A DNA stretch of 32,051 nt from Prolixibacteraceae bacterium. Its GTDB lineage: Bacteria > Bacteroidota > Bacteroidia > Bacteroidales > Prolixibacteraceae. Positions 1 through 8,979 of this stretch are shown piece after piece (position 1 is the first letter of the stretch; each line of letters starts with the position of its first letter). Both the position numbers and the translations under genes were made by a program. The stretch lies in the NCBI GenBank assembly GCA_028282705.1, contig JANQHI010000021.1, positions 1-32,051 of the forward strand, in the 5' to 3' direction. Under the pieces are notes generated by a model, which had not been told where the DNA came from, made no database searches, and saw only the letters and a list, made by a program, of their open reading frames with translations.

Positions 1-733
1 TTGCTTGTAAGTCATCCGTATTCACTGATGCTACAGAACTCGTTAGGTTTCTTTTGATTTCAGTACCATAACCAATAGCAACTACTTCTTCAATGCCAAA
101 AGAAGAGGACAGCATGGTAATATCAATTTGTGCCCTCCCATCAATGTTTGTTTCCTGGCTTTCCATACCAACAAATGAAAATACAAGAGTCCCATCTGAT
201 GGGGCATCAATTGAATAATTTCCATCATTATCTGTAACAGTGCCAATTGTACTACCTTTCAATACAACCGTCACGCCAGGAAGGGGAAACCCATCATTAT
301 CGGTTACCTTTCCAGTTACCCTTGCCTGTTGCCATGAAACCCCCTTTTCTCCATCCATAATTGCAGGAGATGAAAGTACGATCTGCCTGTCTTTAACAAC
401 ATAAGCAACATTAGTATCTTGAAAAAGCAACCTCAACACCTCTTCGATGTGTTTATCAGTCAGGCTTAAGGATACTTTCCTGCCAACATCTATCACTTTT
501 TCGCTATACAGGAAATAAAATTCGCTTTGATCTTCAATTTCGGCAAGAACCTGCCTTACTGTAGCCCTTTGCATATCTAACGATAGCTTAGTATTCTGCG
601 AGTAGGTTTCGTTTGCCAAAACCCCCAGGGCAGTAACCAGAAACAAACTAAATGTAAGTTTCATAATCATTAATAGTTTTAACGTATTGGAAAATAGAAT
701 CTTCCATACGACATTACAATTAAATTTTTTCAT
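1..733 (-). CDS. SusC/RagA-family TonB-dependent receptor, N-terminal part (3' end beyond window)
   Basis: This is the outer-membrane transporter of locus A, reading leftward out of the window, so only about 244 codons are visible and the beta-barrel is absent. I translated it by hand from ATG at 733. Residues 1-46 are a long basic leader plus signal peptide with a second in-frame Met at residue 24 (MKLTFSLFLV) and an ETYSQ cleavage region. About residues 50-115 are an STN domain, the periplasmic module that contacts FecR. About 130-205 are a carboxypeptidase-regulatory-like beta-sandwich with the hallmark motifs GFPLPGVTVVLKG, TDNDGNYSI and FSFVGMESQE. A TonB-box-like segment EEVVAIGYGTE follows, then the start of the plug. 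It lies downstream of a FecR and an ECF sigma gene on the same strand, the standard signalling-SusC arrangement. A susD would be expected just outside the window. The transported glycan cannot be told from the sequence. Confidence 0.93.
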   Translation of the reverse strand, partial: MKKFNCNVVWKILFSNTLKLLMIMKLTFSLFLVTALGVLANETYSQNTKLSLDMQRATVRQVLAEIEDQSEFYFLYSEKVIDVGRKVSLSLTDKHIEEVLRLLFQDTNVAYVVKDRQIVLSSPAIMDGEKGVSWQQARVTGKVTDNDGFPLPGVTVVLKGSTIGTVTDNDGNYSIDAPSDGTLVFSFVGMESQETNIDGRAQIDITMLSSSFGIEEVVAIGYGTEIKRNLTSSVASVNTDDLQA

Positions 734-761
734 ACTTTTACAATGTTTTAGTTAGAAATTA

Positions 762-827
762 CCCAGCATGTTATTGCCGGGGATTTTTAAAATCTTCTGC
801 GGGGAAATGCGGAGACATTTCCCTGCA
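762..827 (-). promoter_or_regulatory. Two-hairpin leader between fecR and susC (locus A)
   Basis: Read on the minus strand, the fecR-susC gap has a first hairpin at 827-798. Its 8-bp perfect core is GGGAAATG (823-816) pairing with CATTTCCC (809-802) around a 6-nt loop; beyond one mismatch it extends by three more pairs, TGC with GCA. A second hairpin at 781-762 pairs CCCGGCA with TGCTGGG (one G-U) around a 6-nt loop and ends 28 nt before the susC ATG. The motif GGGAAATGTCT in the first stem recurs at the same junction in the other two loci. It could be a leaky terminator or attenuator, an RNA regulatory leader, or DNA carrying the ECF promoter; the sequence alone does not decide. Confidence 0.6.
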
Positions 828-871
828 TTTTTAAATTACGTTATTTTCATACCATAGGCATTTAAGTTTGG

Positions 872-1942
872 TTAATAATCAGGTTTTATGTTAATTGATA
901 TAATCTGTTTTGAATAAGTACCATTGCTAAGTTTTTCCCTTGGGTGTATTGTATATTCAATTGGTGTGGCCAGTACCATTAAATCCAATATTTGTGTTAG
1001 GGTTTCGTCAACAAAAGTGGCAGTATACGTGTAATCTTTTACATTTTCATCTTCAAGCCAAATATCTACATTATACCAACGGCTGATTTTTTTTGCAATA
1101 TCGCCTATATGGTCGTTTTTAAAAATAAGCACACCATCTTTCCATGAGTAATACTTTTCTGTATTTCCATATGTTTTGGTAATTTTCCCTGATTCCAGGT
1201 TATAGCGGCTGTGTTGGCTGACCCTAGCCATAATCGATGAAGCAATCTTATCATCTTCCCCTTCCCTCTCCAAAATCACTTTCCCTTCAACCAATGTGGT
1301 TTCAATATTGGGGTCGTTTTTGTATGCCATCACATTAAACGTGGTTCCCACTGCTTTAATGTCTAAAATGCCGGTTTTCACAATAAAAGGTTTCCTCGGG
1401 TTATGTACAACTTTAAAAAAAGCTTCCCCTTCAAGTTCTATCTGCCTATTTTTGCCAATAAACCTTTGGGGGTACCTTAGCTTGCTCCCATGGTTGAGGA
1501 ATACTTCAGTACCATCAGCCAACTTAAGCGAGGTCCTCGACCCTACAGGAGAAGTTACTTCCATTGTATCCGTCAAAATGCTGGAAAAAGTTTTATTATC
1601 TAACGTTGGTTTTGCCTCCCTGTAAATTAATATTGAAAGTATCGGGATAAGCATCACTGCGGCAACCCTTGTCATCCAAGTGAAGAATGCAGTACCCGTT
1701 TTTTGCTTTATAATAATACTGGAATTTTTAAGGTTGATTTTATGGTGAATTTTATCAAGCAATCTATTTAATTTGCCACCATTTCCTGCTAGGTCTTTTT
1801 CAGTTAGTGAATTTTTAATGATTGCACTAAATTTTTTACTGTCCGGATTTTTTGCTTCCTCTTCCGCCCAGGTTATAATCTCCTTCAATTCTTTTGGAGA
1901 ACAACTGTTAATTAAATATTTTTCTAATAGCTCTTTTGTCAT
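872..1942 (-). CDS. FecR-family anti-sigma factor (locus A)
   Basis: A 356-residue inner-membrane anti-sigma regulator that would hold the neighbouring ECF sigma factor inactive until the SusC STN domain signals substrate. Residues 1-80 are a cytoplasmic, charged N-terminus, the sigma-binding side. About 86-107 form the single membrane span (FFTWMTRVAAVMLIPILSIL). About 128-222 are the periplasmic FecR domain, with the family motifs LADGTEVFLNHGSKLRYP, LEGEAFFKV and VGTTFNVMAY. About 270-350 match the C-terminal DUF4974 region (IAKKISRWYNVDIWLED), whose fold resembles STN. It is the short class: only about 20 residues separate the span from the FecR domain, as in locus C and unlike locus B. 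It lies 177 nt downstream of the sigma gene and 138 nt upstream of susC. Family assignment is firm; the partnership is inferred from gene order. Confidence 0.93.
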   Translation of the reverse strand: MTKELLEKYLINSCSPKELKEIITWAEEEAKNPDSKKFSAIIKNSLTEKDLAGNGGKLNRLLDKIHHKINLKNSSIIIKQKTGTAFFTWMTRVAAVMLIPILSILIYREAKPTLDNKTFSSILTDTMEVTSPVGSRTSLKLADGTEVFLNHGSKLRYPQRFIGKNRQIELEGEAFFKVVHNPRKPFIVKTGILDIKAVGTTFNVMAYKNDPNIETTLVEGKVILEREGEDDKIASSIMARVSQHSRYNLESGKITKTYGNTEKYYSWKDGVLIFKNDHIGDIAKKISRWYNVDIWLEDENVKDYTYTATFVDETLTQILDLMVLATPIEYTIHPREKLSNGTYSKQIISINIKPDY

Positions 1943-2017
1943 TTTATTCTTCTGTAAAGCACCTTGCTTTCAATAAAGTGGCGCAACCTGTTAAATTTAA
2001 ACTACTTGTGTAATGTT

Positions 2018-2062
2018 ATACCAATTAAATTGCGACACGGCTTTATTCAGTTAAATTGGTAT
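2018..2062. repeat. Inverted repeat in sigma-fecR gap (locus A)
   Basis: The 9-bp arms ATACCAATT (2018-2026) and AATTGGTAT (2054-2062) are perfect inverted repeats 27 nt apart, between the sigma stop and the fecR start. It could fold as a weak A+T-rich hairpin in the sigma-fecR message. Arms of this composition can arise by chance, so I attach no function. Confidence 0.35.
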
Positions 2063-2119
2063 TATTTGCCCATTATACGTGCAACTAAACAAATACCACT
2101 AGTTTAAAAGCAATTTTTT

Positions 2120-2725
2120 TTAGCTTAAGAATAAAAATATATAGAAAAGATTGATAAGCAGGGAATTATCCAGGTTTGATTTTAAAAAGCTGAGGGCTTT
2201 TACCATGTGGTTCTCCACTGTATTTACTGAAAGTCCTAACCGTGATGCTATTTCCTGATAAGTCATTCCCTGCTGGCGGCTCATTTTAAAAACCTCTTTC
2301 TGCCTGGTAGGGAGCTTTTCTATTAACATAGCAACTTGCTCATTCAGTTGTTCATATTGTAGCTTGTCAATTACATTAACCTGTACTAACTGGCTCTGAA
2401 TTGATTGCAAGTGGTTAATGTATTTTTTTTCACTGATGCGTTTTCGGAATAAAGAAATTGTTAAATTATATGCAACCGTAAAAAGGAAGGAATCAAATGA
2501 TTGGTAGGTATTGAGCTTATTTCGTGATTCCCATAACTTAACAAATACCTCCTGGGTGATCTCTTCAGTATCCTGCTCATTTTTAATGAACTTAAATATA
2601 AACGCAAATACCTGGTTGCCATAACGATGGTAAATTTCATCAAATGCTGACATATCACCAGATTTTAAACGTTTTACCAGATGTTTATTTAAGCTATGAT
2701 TGGCCAACGATAATTTTTTTATCAA
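2120..2725 (-). CDS. ECF (FecI/RpoE-like) RNA polymerase sigma factor (locus A)
   Basis: A 201-residue sigma-70 family ECF factor, expected to direct transcription of the downstream susC (and unseen susD). About residues 25-97 are sigma region 2 (FDEIYHRYGNQVFAF, then the promoter-melting segment EEITQEVFVKLWESR). About 129-183 are region 4, with helix-turn-helix MTYQEIASRLGLSVNTVENH for recognition of the -35 element. Length is normal for Bacteroidota PUL sigmas. The last 16 residues (NSLLINLFYIFLFLS) are strikingly hydrophobic. The gene is the first of the leftward set sigma, fecR, susC. The start at 2725 is the only one that preserves the N-terminal helix ahead of region 2. The family is clear; the regulon is inferred. 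Confidence 0.94.
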   Translation of the reverse strand: MIKKLSLANHSLNKHLVKRLKSGDMSAFDEIYHRYGNQVFAFIFKFIKNEQDTEEITQEVFVKLWESRNKLNTYQSFDSFLFTVAYNLTISLFRKRISEKKYINHLQSIQSQLVQVNVIDKLQYEQLNEQVAMLIEKLPTRQKEVFKMSRQQGMTYQEIASRLGLSVNTVENHMVKALSFLKSNLDNSLLINLFYIFLFLS

Positions 2726-2922
2726 ATAAATACAAAATTAAAGATATTTGCAAAATACCTTCCTTATTCATATGTTAGGTTGAATTTAAACATAAATGAA
2801 TTAATATTGTAACGGAAAGCATAATAAAACAAATTGGGTTGCATAGGGTGAAGCATGATTTGAAAGCCTCATTGAATAGATTGTTTTTATTTTTTCTATA
2901 AATTACCTTAATAATCAAGCAC

Positions 2923-3372
2923 ATGAAAAAAAGTTCATATAAAATTTTGGTAAAAGAAAAATTGATCCTTGAATATTATTCTGGTGAAATACGAATGGAT
3001 GATTTACTTTATTCAAAGGAAATTATTTCTGAAGATAAAATATATAATCCTGAATTTAACATTATTCATGACTTTCGGGATGCAAATTTCATTATGGCTA
3101 AAGAAGATGTCGATAAAATACAAGATTTTTTCAAAGCTCATCCCAAAATAGATTATGAGAGGTCTGGAGCATATCTAACTTCTAAACCAAATGAAGTAGT
3201 GTTTGCTACTTTTTTTTCTGATATTCTCAAAACATTTAAAATCAAAACTGAAATATTTTCAACTGTTGAAGCATCCTTAACTTGGATAAGTGACGAAAAA
3301 ATTAGTGTAGCTTTTATTCAAGAATTATTGGAAGAACTAAAAATACAAACTAACAATGTGTATAATTCATAA
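2923..3372 (+). CDS. Conserved hypothetical protein, possible STAS/SpoIIAA-like fold
   Basis: A 149-residue soluble protein with no signal peptide or membrane span, transcribed divergently from the locus A sigma gene with 197 nt between them. The visible pattern is short beta-strand/alpha-helix alternation: an N-terminal strand pair (YKILVKEKLILEYYSGEI), a core strand with the phrase NIIHDFRDANF, a helix, a strand (SGAYLTSKP), a helix (VVFATFFSDILKTFK) and a strand plus helix near IFSTVEASLTWI. That arrangement recalls small Bacteroidota proteins with STAS/SpoIIAA-like architecture, but I recognise no catalytic or binding motif. It stands alone, with no operon partner. The gene is very A+T-rich, even compared with the enzyme genes around it. 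Its function is unknown; that it is coding is well supported by its length and coherent composition. Confidence 0.7.
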   Translation: MKKSSYKILVKEKLILEYYSGEIRMDDLLYSKEIISEDKIYNPEFNIIHDFRDANFIMAKEDVDKIQDFFKAHPKIDYERSGAYLTSKPNEVVFATFFSDILKTFKIKTEIFSTVEASLTWISDEKISVAFIQELLEELKIQTNNVYNS

Positions 3373-3674
3373 GGGTTTTCGAGACTATCTAGTATTATAT
3401 CCTGCATTATTTTCTGTTTCTGTGTATATTGATTGGTTTTAAACTCCTATATCCTTTACGAAATCATACTCCACAGCATCATATAAATCATAAGGCTTGC
3501 AACCTATAAATAGTACACATGGACCTGAATTACATTGGAACAATTGGGGAAACCCAATCAACCTTATTATGATTTTTGATGAGTTAGTGGCCTATAAACA
3601 CTTTATAATGTTCCATACACTAGCCCAAAATATATTAGAAAGCCTATTATAAAGTCCTAATAAATAACCCTTTT
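3373..3674. other. Intergenic gap with two inverted repeats
   Basis: About 300 nt with no convincing gene, between the + strand hypothetical gene and the 3' end of the leftward GH2 gene. A 6-bp hairpin with a GAAA loop (ATTGGG/CCCAAT, 3543-3558) could end the + strand gene but lacks a T-run. A perfect 10-bp inverted repeat, ACTTTATAAT (3600-3609) and ATTATAAAGT (3646-3655), lies 20 nt beyond the GH2 stop and may act as that operon's terminator, although it is A+T-rich with a 36-nt loop. Confidence 0.4.
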
Positions 3675-6167
3675 TTAAATACCTTTATTGAAAATTATTT
3701 CATCTCCCTCCAAAGACTCAGAATATGCACTGATTTTAATTTCCCCTTTATTATAACCTGCCTGTATAAGTACAATTGCTTTTCCGTTAAACGCTTTTCT
3801 GTATGGTTTAGAATCAATCTCTGGAGATGAAGGGTTTCCATTTCCTGTACCCAATATTTTCCCATCGCCTTCAATTTCAAACTTGATTTTATTTCCTGCC
3901 AAAGGGACAATATTCCCATCCTTGTCCAGGACCTCAACCTTTATTACAGAAACATCCTTCCCATCTGTTTTTAGCGTTGTTTTATCGGGTGTAAGCTTTA
4001 ATTTAAAGGGGCTGCCTGTAGTTACCAATTTATCTTCTATTACTTTTTCCCCATTTTTATACCCTAAGGCAATCAAATTTCCTGGGGCATATTTCAGGTT
4101 CCAATTGAGGTACCCATATTTTTCAAGCTTCTTTTTCCCCAGGCTTTGACCATTTAAGAATAATTCTATTTCATCACAATTACTATGTATTAGTACTGAT
4201 ATGTCTTTCCCTTCCATACCTTGCCAATTCCAATGTTGCGCCATTTTTAAAACAGGCTTATCGGTCCACCAGGATTGATAGTGGTAATAAAGTGGTTTTG
4301 GGAAACCACATAAATCCATGGCACCAAATTGGGAACTATTGTTGGGCTTTTTGCTGGGGTACACCTCTCCATTGTAATCAAAGCCCGTCCATAAGAAGCT
4401 TCCTGCCAACCAAGGACGTTCAGCATAAAATTTCACAGTCCTATAAGCACCGCTATTGCTCCTAACCATATTTGCAGCCAAATGCCCTTGTACCTCAATT
4501 GTTCCTTCTTCTTCATCCTCGGGCATATAATACCCCCCTAGCCCATCTGATATTGCAAAAGCATTGTTATCTTCAGCAAACTCATAAAAACCACGCGTGA
4601 CAGTAGCGTTACCCACTTCAGTCCCAATAACGGGCTGGTTGGGATGGTTCTTATGGTACTCATCTATAAAATCCAGGCTGTAGTTAAAGCCCATGACATC
4701 AATTTCTTGAGCAAAGCCAAAGTCCACCTTACTCCCCCAGGCGTTAACACCAGCTGTAACCAAGCGGGTAGAATCGTATTTATGCGCCTCAGCTACCATC
4801 TTTTTCATGTATCTTCGGCCAATAATATTTCGTTGGGTCCCCCCTTCTTCATTGGCCATAGACCAGATGATAATTGATGGATGGTTGCGGTGGTTGGCCA
4901 CCATCCACTTAACCTGCCCTAAAGCATCAGGGGTACTGCCTGCTGTACGCGTTTCATCCATCACCAACATGCCAAGGCTGTCGCAGGCATTCAACATTGA
5001 TTTTGAAAACGGGTAATGGGAACGAACGGCATTAACACCCATCTCTTTTAGGAGTTTTAAACGGTAGCAATGCAGTGCTTCTGATAATGCTGACCCTACC
5101 CCAGCAAAATTTTGATGGATACAAACCCCATTCAACTGAACACGTTTCCCATTCAGGAAAAAACCATTGTCGGCAGTAAACTCCAGGCTTCGGATACCAA
5201 ATTTGGTTTTGTAGCTATCCAATAAAGTAGTTCCTGAATACAGCCTGGTAACTAAAAGGTAACGATTGGGATGTTCAACAGACCATAAGTTTGGTGCATT
5301 TACTTTCAGTTTTTGTTCAAACACCTTTTCTTTGCGTTTTTTTAACAGGACTTTACCTGACTGGCCTTTTGCCACCCGTTTTCCATTAGCATCAAAAATT
5401 TCATGTTTTACAAAAACAACCTTATCTTCAAAATCTTCATTTTGAATAGTTGTACTCAGCCCAACCTGAGCATGCCCATTTGCAATTGAGGTGCGGATAT
5501 ATGGACCAACATCAGCAATATGCAATGGTGTTGTTTTTATCAGGCATACTTCTTTGTTGATCCCTGCCCCCTCATAGAACCAACCTTCATGGAGTGTTGC
5601 ATCTACACGCAAGGTTATGATGTTCTCTTCTCCGTAAACCAGGAAATCTGAGATATCAAAGCTAAAGCCTGAATAACCACTCCAATGGCGTCCAATATAA
5701 AAACCATTTACCCAAAGCATACTATTTCGAAAGACACCATCAAACTCAACCACCAGGCGTTTGCCTTCATCCCCTTTTTCAATTTTGAAGTTTTTCCTAT
5801 ACCAACCAATGGATGTCTCAGGGTATTCACGCCCAACAACCTTATAGCCATAACGGTTACCAATACGTTCATCCTGCTCAAAATCATAGGGCAAATCCAC
5901 AGTCCAATCGTGGGGAATTTGAATATCCTTCCAGCCGGAATCGTCAAACCTAAGCAGGGTGGCAGGAATACCATGCCCTCCATAAGGAGAAGGCTCCAGC
6001 TTTGCAAACTGCAATTGTGTCCCGCTTCCAAAGCCAAAATCTTTATCAATGTCAAAACTATGTCCCAGATGGAACTTCCACCCCTGGTTGAAATCCAGGA
6101 TTTCACGTTGAGCAAAAGTGCCGAAGCTAGCTACTAAAAATGCGATAGATATAAATAAGATCCTCAT
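3675..6167 (-). CDS. Glycoside hydrolase family 2, beta-galactosidase-like, secreted
   Basis: An 830-residue exported retaining glycosidase, probably acting on beta-linked galactose in the periplasm or at the surface. It has a signal peptide (residues 1-19, ending GTFAQ). Domain order: N-terminal sugar-binding jelly roll about 25-215 (IPHDWTVDLPY, GWYRKNFKI, FDGVFRNSMLWVNGFYIG); Ig-like domain about 218-325; TIM barrel about 330-610; Ig-like domains about 640-715 and 722-815. The acid/base is E440 in IIIWSMANEEGG and the nucleophile E517 in QPVIGTEVGN; LNGVCIHQN and VRSHYPFSK are classic GH2 motifs. It is the third gene of a leftward operon, starting 9 nt after the stop of the NPCBM gene. GH2 also contains beta-mannosidases, beta-glucuronidases and arabinosidases. 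The C-terminal Ig-like tail is typical of Bacteroidota beta-galactosidases, so that is the best guess and not proven. Confidence 0.92.
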   Translation of the reverse strand: MRILFISIAFLVASFGTFAQREILDFNQGWKFHLGHSFDIDKDFGFGSGTQLQFAKLEPSPYGGHGIPATLLRFDDSGWKDIQIPHDWTVDLPYDFEQDERIGNRYGYKVVGREYPETSIGWYRKNFKIEKGDEGKRLVVEFDGVFRNSMLWVNGFYIGRHWSGYSGFSFDISDFLVYGEENIITLRVDATLHEGWFYEGAGINKEVCLIKTTPLHIADVGPYIRTSIANGHAQVGLSTTIQNEDFEDKVVFVKHEIFDANGKRVAKGQSGKVLLKKRKEKVFEQKLKVNAPNLWSVEHPNRYLLVTRLYSGTTLLDSYKTKFGIRSLEFTADNGFFLNGKRVQLNGVCIHQNFAGVGSALSEALHCYRLKLLKEMGVNAVRSHYPFSKSMLNACDSLGMLVMDETRTAGSTPDALGQVKWMVANHRNHPSIIIWSMANEEGGTQRNIIGRRYMKKMVAEAHKYDSTRLVTAGVNAWGSKVDFGFAQEIDVMGFNYSLDFIDEYHKNHPNQPVIGTEVGNATVTRGFYEFAEDNNAFAISDGLGGYYMPEDEEEGTIEVQGHLAANMVRSNSGAYRTVKFYAERPWLAGSFLWTGFDYNGEVYPSKKPNNSSQFGAMDLCGFPKPLYYHYQSWWTDKPVLKMAQHWNWQGMEGKDISVLIHSNCDEIELFLNGQSLGKKKLEKYGYLNWNLKYAPGNLIALGYKNGEKVIEDKLVTTGSPFKLKLTPDKTTLKTDGKDVSVIKVEVLDKDGNIVPLAGNKIKFEIEGDGKILGTGNGNPSSPEIDSKPYRKAFNGKAIVLIQAGYNKGEIKISAYSESLEGDEIIFNKGI

Positions 6168-6176
6168 GTTTTTTTG

Positions 6177-8972
6177 TTATTCAATTACATACCAGTTATA
6201 GGAATTTGCCGGTATGTTAACGGTTAATTTAATAGAATAATCACGGCTTAAGCTATATTCCTGCTTTTTGCCTTCTTTTTCACGTACTGATACTGTTTTC
6301 TCCAGGCCTGTGTAATATAGTGGTAGCTTTATCTCCCTTACCATCTCTGTATCAGTAGGGTTGAAAACCATCAGCAAGCCCTTTTCTTTCAATGATGGAT
6401 TTACATGCAGGAATCCATCCCAGCCTTTGCCTGATGGGCGGCGCAAGTGGATAATATCGCTATTCAGGATTTCACGGTACTGCTTATACCAATTAACCAC
6501 TTTGGTAACCAATGCCTGGGTTTCTGGCGCATCATACAAACGAGGGCCACGATAGCAAGCCTGTACTCCTGAACCATAATTCTGCATCATGTGGTTTTCA
6601 TAGTCTTTCAGGTGATCTTTTAAAGGCTCTAGCGTTGCTGCTGCACCTCCCCCATGGTATTGTGTTAAAGGAACAAAGGTCCAGCACATGGAAGGGATCC
6701 GGTCCCAAAGCCCATCATAAATATTCAAACGGCCGTGCATCAAATGGCGTTCACGTGGTAACGACCAATTCACTTCGCGGTAGCCAATCCCTGTTTTATT
6801 TGTTCCAGAGTTAATGTAGAAATCAGGGACATTCATATAAATCCCTTTAGACCTCATCCATTTGTATAATCCCTGGATTTGCGCATATTGCTTCCATTGC
6901 GAATCGCCCAGCCCATTATGATGGGCATGTTTGGTTGATGCACACACATTACCAGGATAGGAACCATCATTCTCAAACACCTGCATCCCGGTTTTATTGA
7001 AGAATTTGCGGATCTTACGGAAATAGTCATAGCCCCATTCACTGCACAGGCATGGTGAAGAACCAAAGATCATCCCACCCCGTTTCCCCGTTTTGGGGTT
7101 GATCACATCAACCTCATCACTAATCCAACGGCTGGATAGCAGGGAATAACCTCCCAGCTCAATGCCTTTGGAATTGGCATATTCACGTAACTCTCTAAAC
7201 TTGGTATAGTTTGCTTCAGACTCATCTTCCATATTTAACCCACTACCAAAACTCAGGATTATCATCTCGTAACCCACAGTAGCACATTGATCTACCGCGT
7301 GCTTAACTACCTCAGGGTTTGTGGAGGTCAGGTGAAGGAAGATTGGATTTTCGGTAGTCCAGGGAGAAACAGTTCGATAAAACTTACGGATAAACATTCC
7401 TCTACGCTCCTGGTCACGCGAATCTATTGGGGTTTCCCAAACCCTAAACGTTGAAAGGCTTTTCCCTACAGGAATTGCTGTTTCAGGTCCCAAAGGAGGT
7501 TTCACTTCCAATAAACAAGGCAATTGCAAAGGATAATTGGTTTGTGAAGTATAGCGTGGGTCAGGCTCCCAATGGGTTGTCTTGTCAGATGTTTTCTGCT
7601 GCATTGCCCCAAAAGCATAATCTGTTTCAATATGAATATTGGGTTTCACCCAGTATTCTGGTATATCCACCAGGTTTTCACCTTCTACCATGGCCAGTTG
7701 CTCTAATTTGAAGGAGTTCAACTGAACAACCATTTCAGAATGGTTAATAAACTCAACCCATTTGGTAAAGGTAGGCAGCCCGTCATAAAGGGCAACATGC
7801 ACCTTAGCAACAATACCATTCTTAGATAAGGTAAACACAACTTCTTTGCCTTTGGGCATTTCTTTATTGGCAGCCCAACGTACCCGTTTCCACTCCAAAC
7901 GATCGTCTATGGGCTTTACCTCAAAATCTTCAATAATAAAAGAATTTGGGATAATGGATAAGTCATCTACCCATTTTTTAAAAGTATAACCATATTCCGG
8001 CTGTTTGCCCAGCCCGCCTATACTGTATTTTTTACCATCAATCACGACAACACCTTCATTAGATACCGCACGCAACAAAGTTTCCCCAGTCATCTGGTTA
8101 ATATAATCTACTGTTGCCAGGTTGGGGATAATGCGGAATACACGTGCAATTAACCCATTGGTAAGGACAATTTCCTTGTTGTTTGTTGTCCTGAAAACTT
8201 CAGCTTTAGCCTCCTCATTATTAATCAGCCAATCAAATTCAGGTTGAGCTAAAGGCAGGCTTATTTCGGGCAAACTAGAGAGCTTATTTTGCAGCCGCTG
8301 ACTTACTTCCCCGGAAAGTATTTCTTGTTCTCCCTGGTAATCGCCTTCAACCATTACCGGAGCAATCTCAAAGTATTCAATTGTTGGGTTTACCCACACG
8401 GCATGGTCTCCACTGACGCCATCATTGGCATCATCAACAATCATTTCAAGTACTCCCCCGCCAAGCTTAACATCAATATCTTTAGCTGGATCTCCCTGGT
8501 GCATAACACCACTGTTATAAATTTCTTTGCCGTTAAGGACAAGCCTAAAAATAACAATCCCCTTATCAACTTTACCATCTATTCCTTCAACTCCAACAAA
8601 CTGTTTATAGGTTTCAGAAACATCATAAAACATACGCTTACCATCTGTTAATGGTATTGCTTTTATTGAAGGTTTGGCATAATCAATTGAATTATCATTT
8701 ACACCAATTTTAGCTGTAAAACGACGGCTGTTATTTAGCTTGACCCGAATAATGGATGTTGCATGAACCCCTATCCCTTTCTTGTAGTTGACTCCAGCTA
8801 TTGAGATATGCTGACCAGTTACAGACCTGTTTTTTGCAGGAGCACTATAAGCCTGCTCCCCCAATGAGATTTGCATATTTTGAAGTTCCACATAAGTTTG
8901 TGCCTGAAGTATACAACTATATAGTAAAGGCAATAATGTAATCAAGTAAAAACAGTGCCTAATTGTCTTCAT
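6177..8972 (-). CDS. NPCBM-domain glycoside hydrolase-like protein, family uncertain (clan GH-D-like)
   Basis: A 931-residue exported protein. I chose the start at 8972 because it opens a normal signal peptide (MKTIRHCFYLITLLPLLYSC) and leaves 7 nt after the GH29 stop; the longer frame from 9014 would overlap that gene. The signal could be a lipoprotein type (Cys20) or end at LQAQ. About residues 26-203 are an NPCBM-type carbohydrate-binding module (GVNYKKGIGVHATSIIRVKL, LGGGVLEMIVDDANDGVSGDHAVW). About 250-510 resemble the beta-sandwich that precedes GH27/GH31/GH36-type barrels. About 520-830 look like a TIM barrel; FENDGSYPG has D669 placed like a clan GH-D nucleophile. A small C-terminal beta-domain follows. 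The operon context with fucosidase and GH2 supports glycan hydrolysis. An alpha-galactosidase-like role is a guess; I cannot name the CAZy family. Confidence 0.75.
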   Translation of the reverse strand: MKTIRHCFYLITLLPLLYSCILQAQTYVELQNMQISLGEQAYSAPAKNRSVTGQHISIAGVNYKKGIGVHATSIIRVKLNNSRRFTAKIGVNDNSIDYAKPSIKAIPLTDGKRMFYDVSETYKQFVGVEGIDGKVDKGIVIFRLVLNGKEIYNSGVMHQGDPAKDIDVKLGGGVLEMIVDDANDGVSGDHAVWVNPTIEYFEIAPVMVEGDYQGEQEILSGEVSQRLQNKLSSLPEISLPLAQPEFDWLINNEEAKAEVFRTTNNKEIVLTNGLIARVFRIIPNLATVDYINQMTGETLLRAVSNEGVVVIDGKKYSIGGLGKQPEYGYTFKKWVDDLSIIPNSFIIEDFEVKPIDDRLEWKRVRWAANKEMPKGKEVVFTLSKNGIVAKVHVALYDGLPTFTKWVEFINHSEMVVQLNSFKLEQLAMVEGENLVDIPEYWVKPNIHIETDYAFGAMQQKTSDKTTHWEPDPRYTSQTNYPLQLPCLLEVKPPLGPETAIPVGKSLSTFRVWETPIDSRDQERRGMFIRKFYRTVSPWTTENPIFLHLTSTNPEVVKHAVDQCATVGYEMIILSFGSGLNMEDESEANYTKFRELREYANSKGIELGGYSLLSSRWISDEVDVINPKTGKRGGMIFGSSPCLCSEWGYDYFRKIRKFFNKTGMQVFENDGSYPGNVCASTKHAHHNGLGDSQWKQYAQIQGLYKWMRSKGIYMNVPDFYINSGTNKTGIGYREVNWSLPRERHLMHGRLNIYDGLWDRIPSMCWTFVPLTQYHGGGAAATLEPLKDHLKDYENHMMQNYGSGVQACYRGPRLYDAPETQALVTKVVNWYKQYREILNSDIIHLRRPSGKGWDGFLHVNPSLKEKGLLMVFNPTDTEMVREIKLPLYYTGLEKTVSVREKEGKKQEYSLSRDYSIKLTVNIPANSYNWYVIE

Positions 8973-8979
8973 CCTTTTT

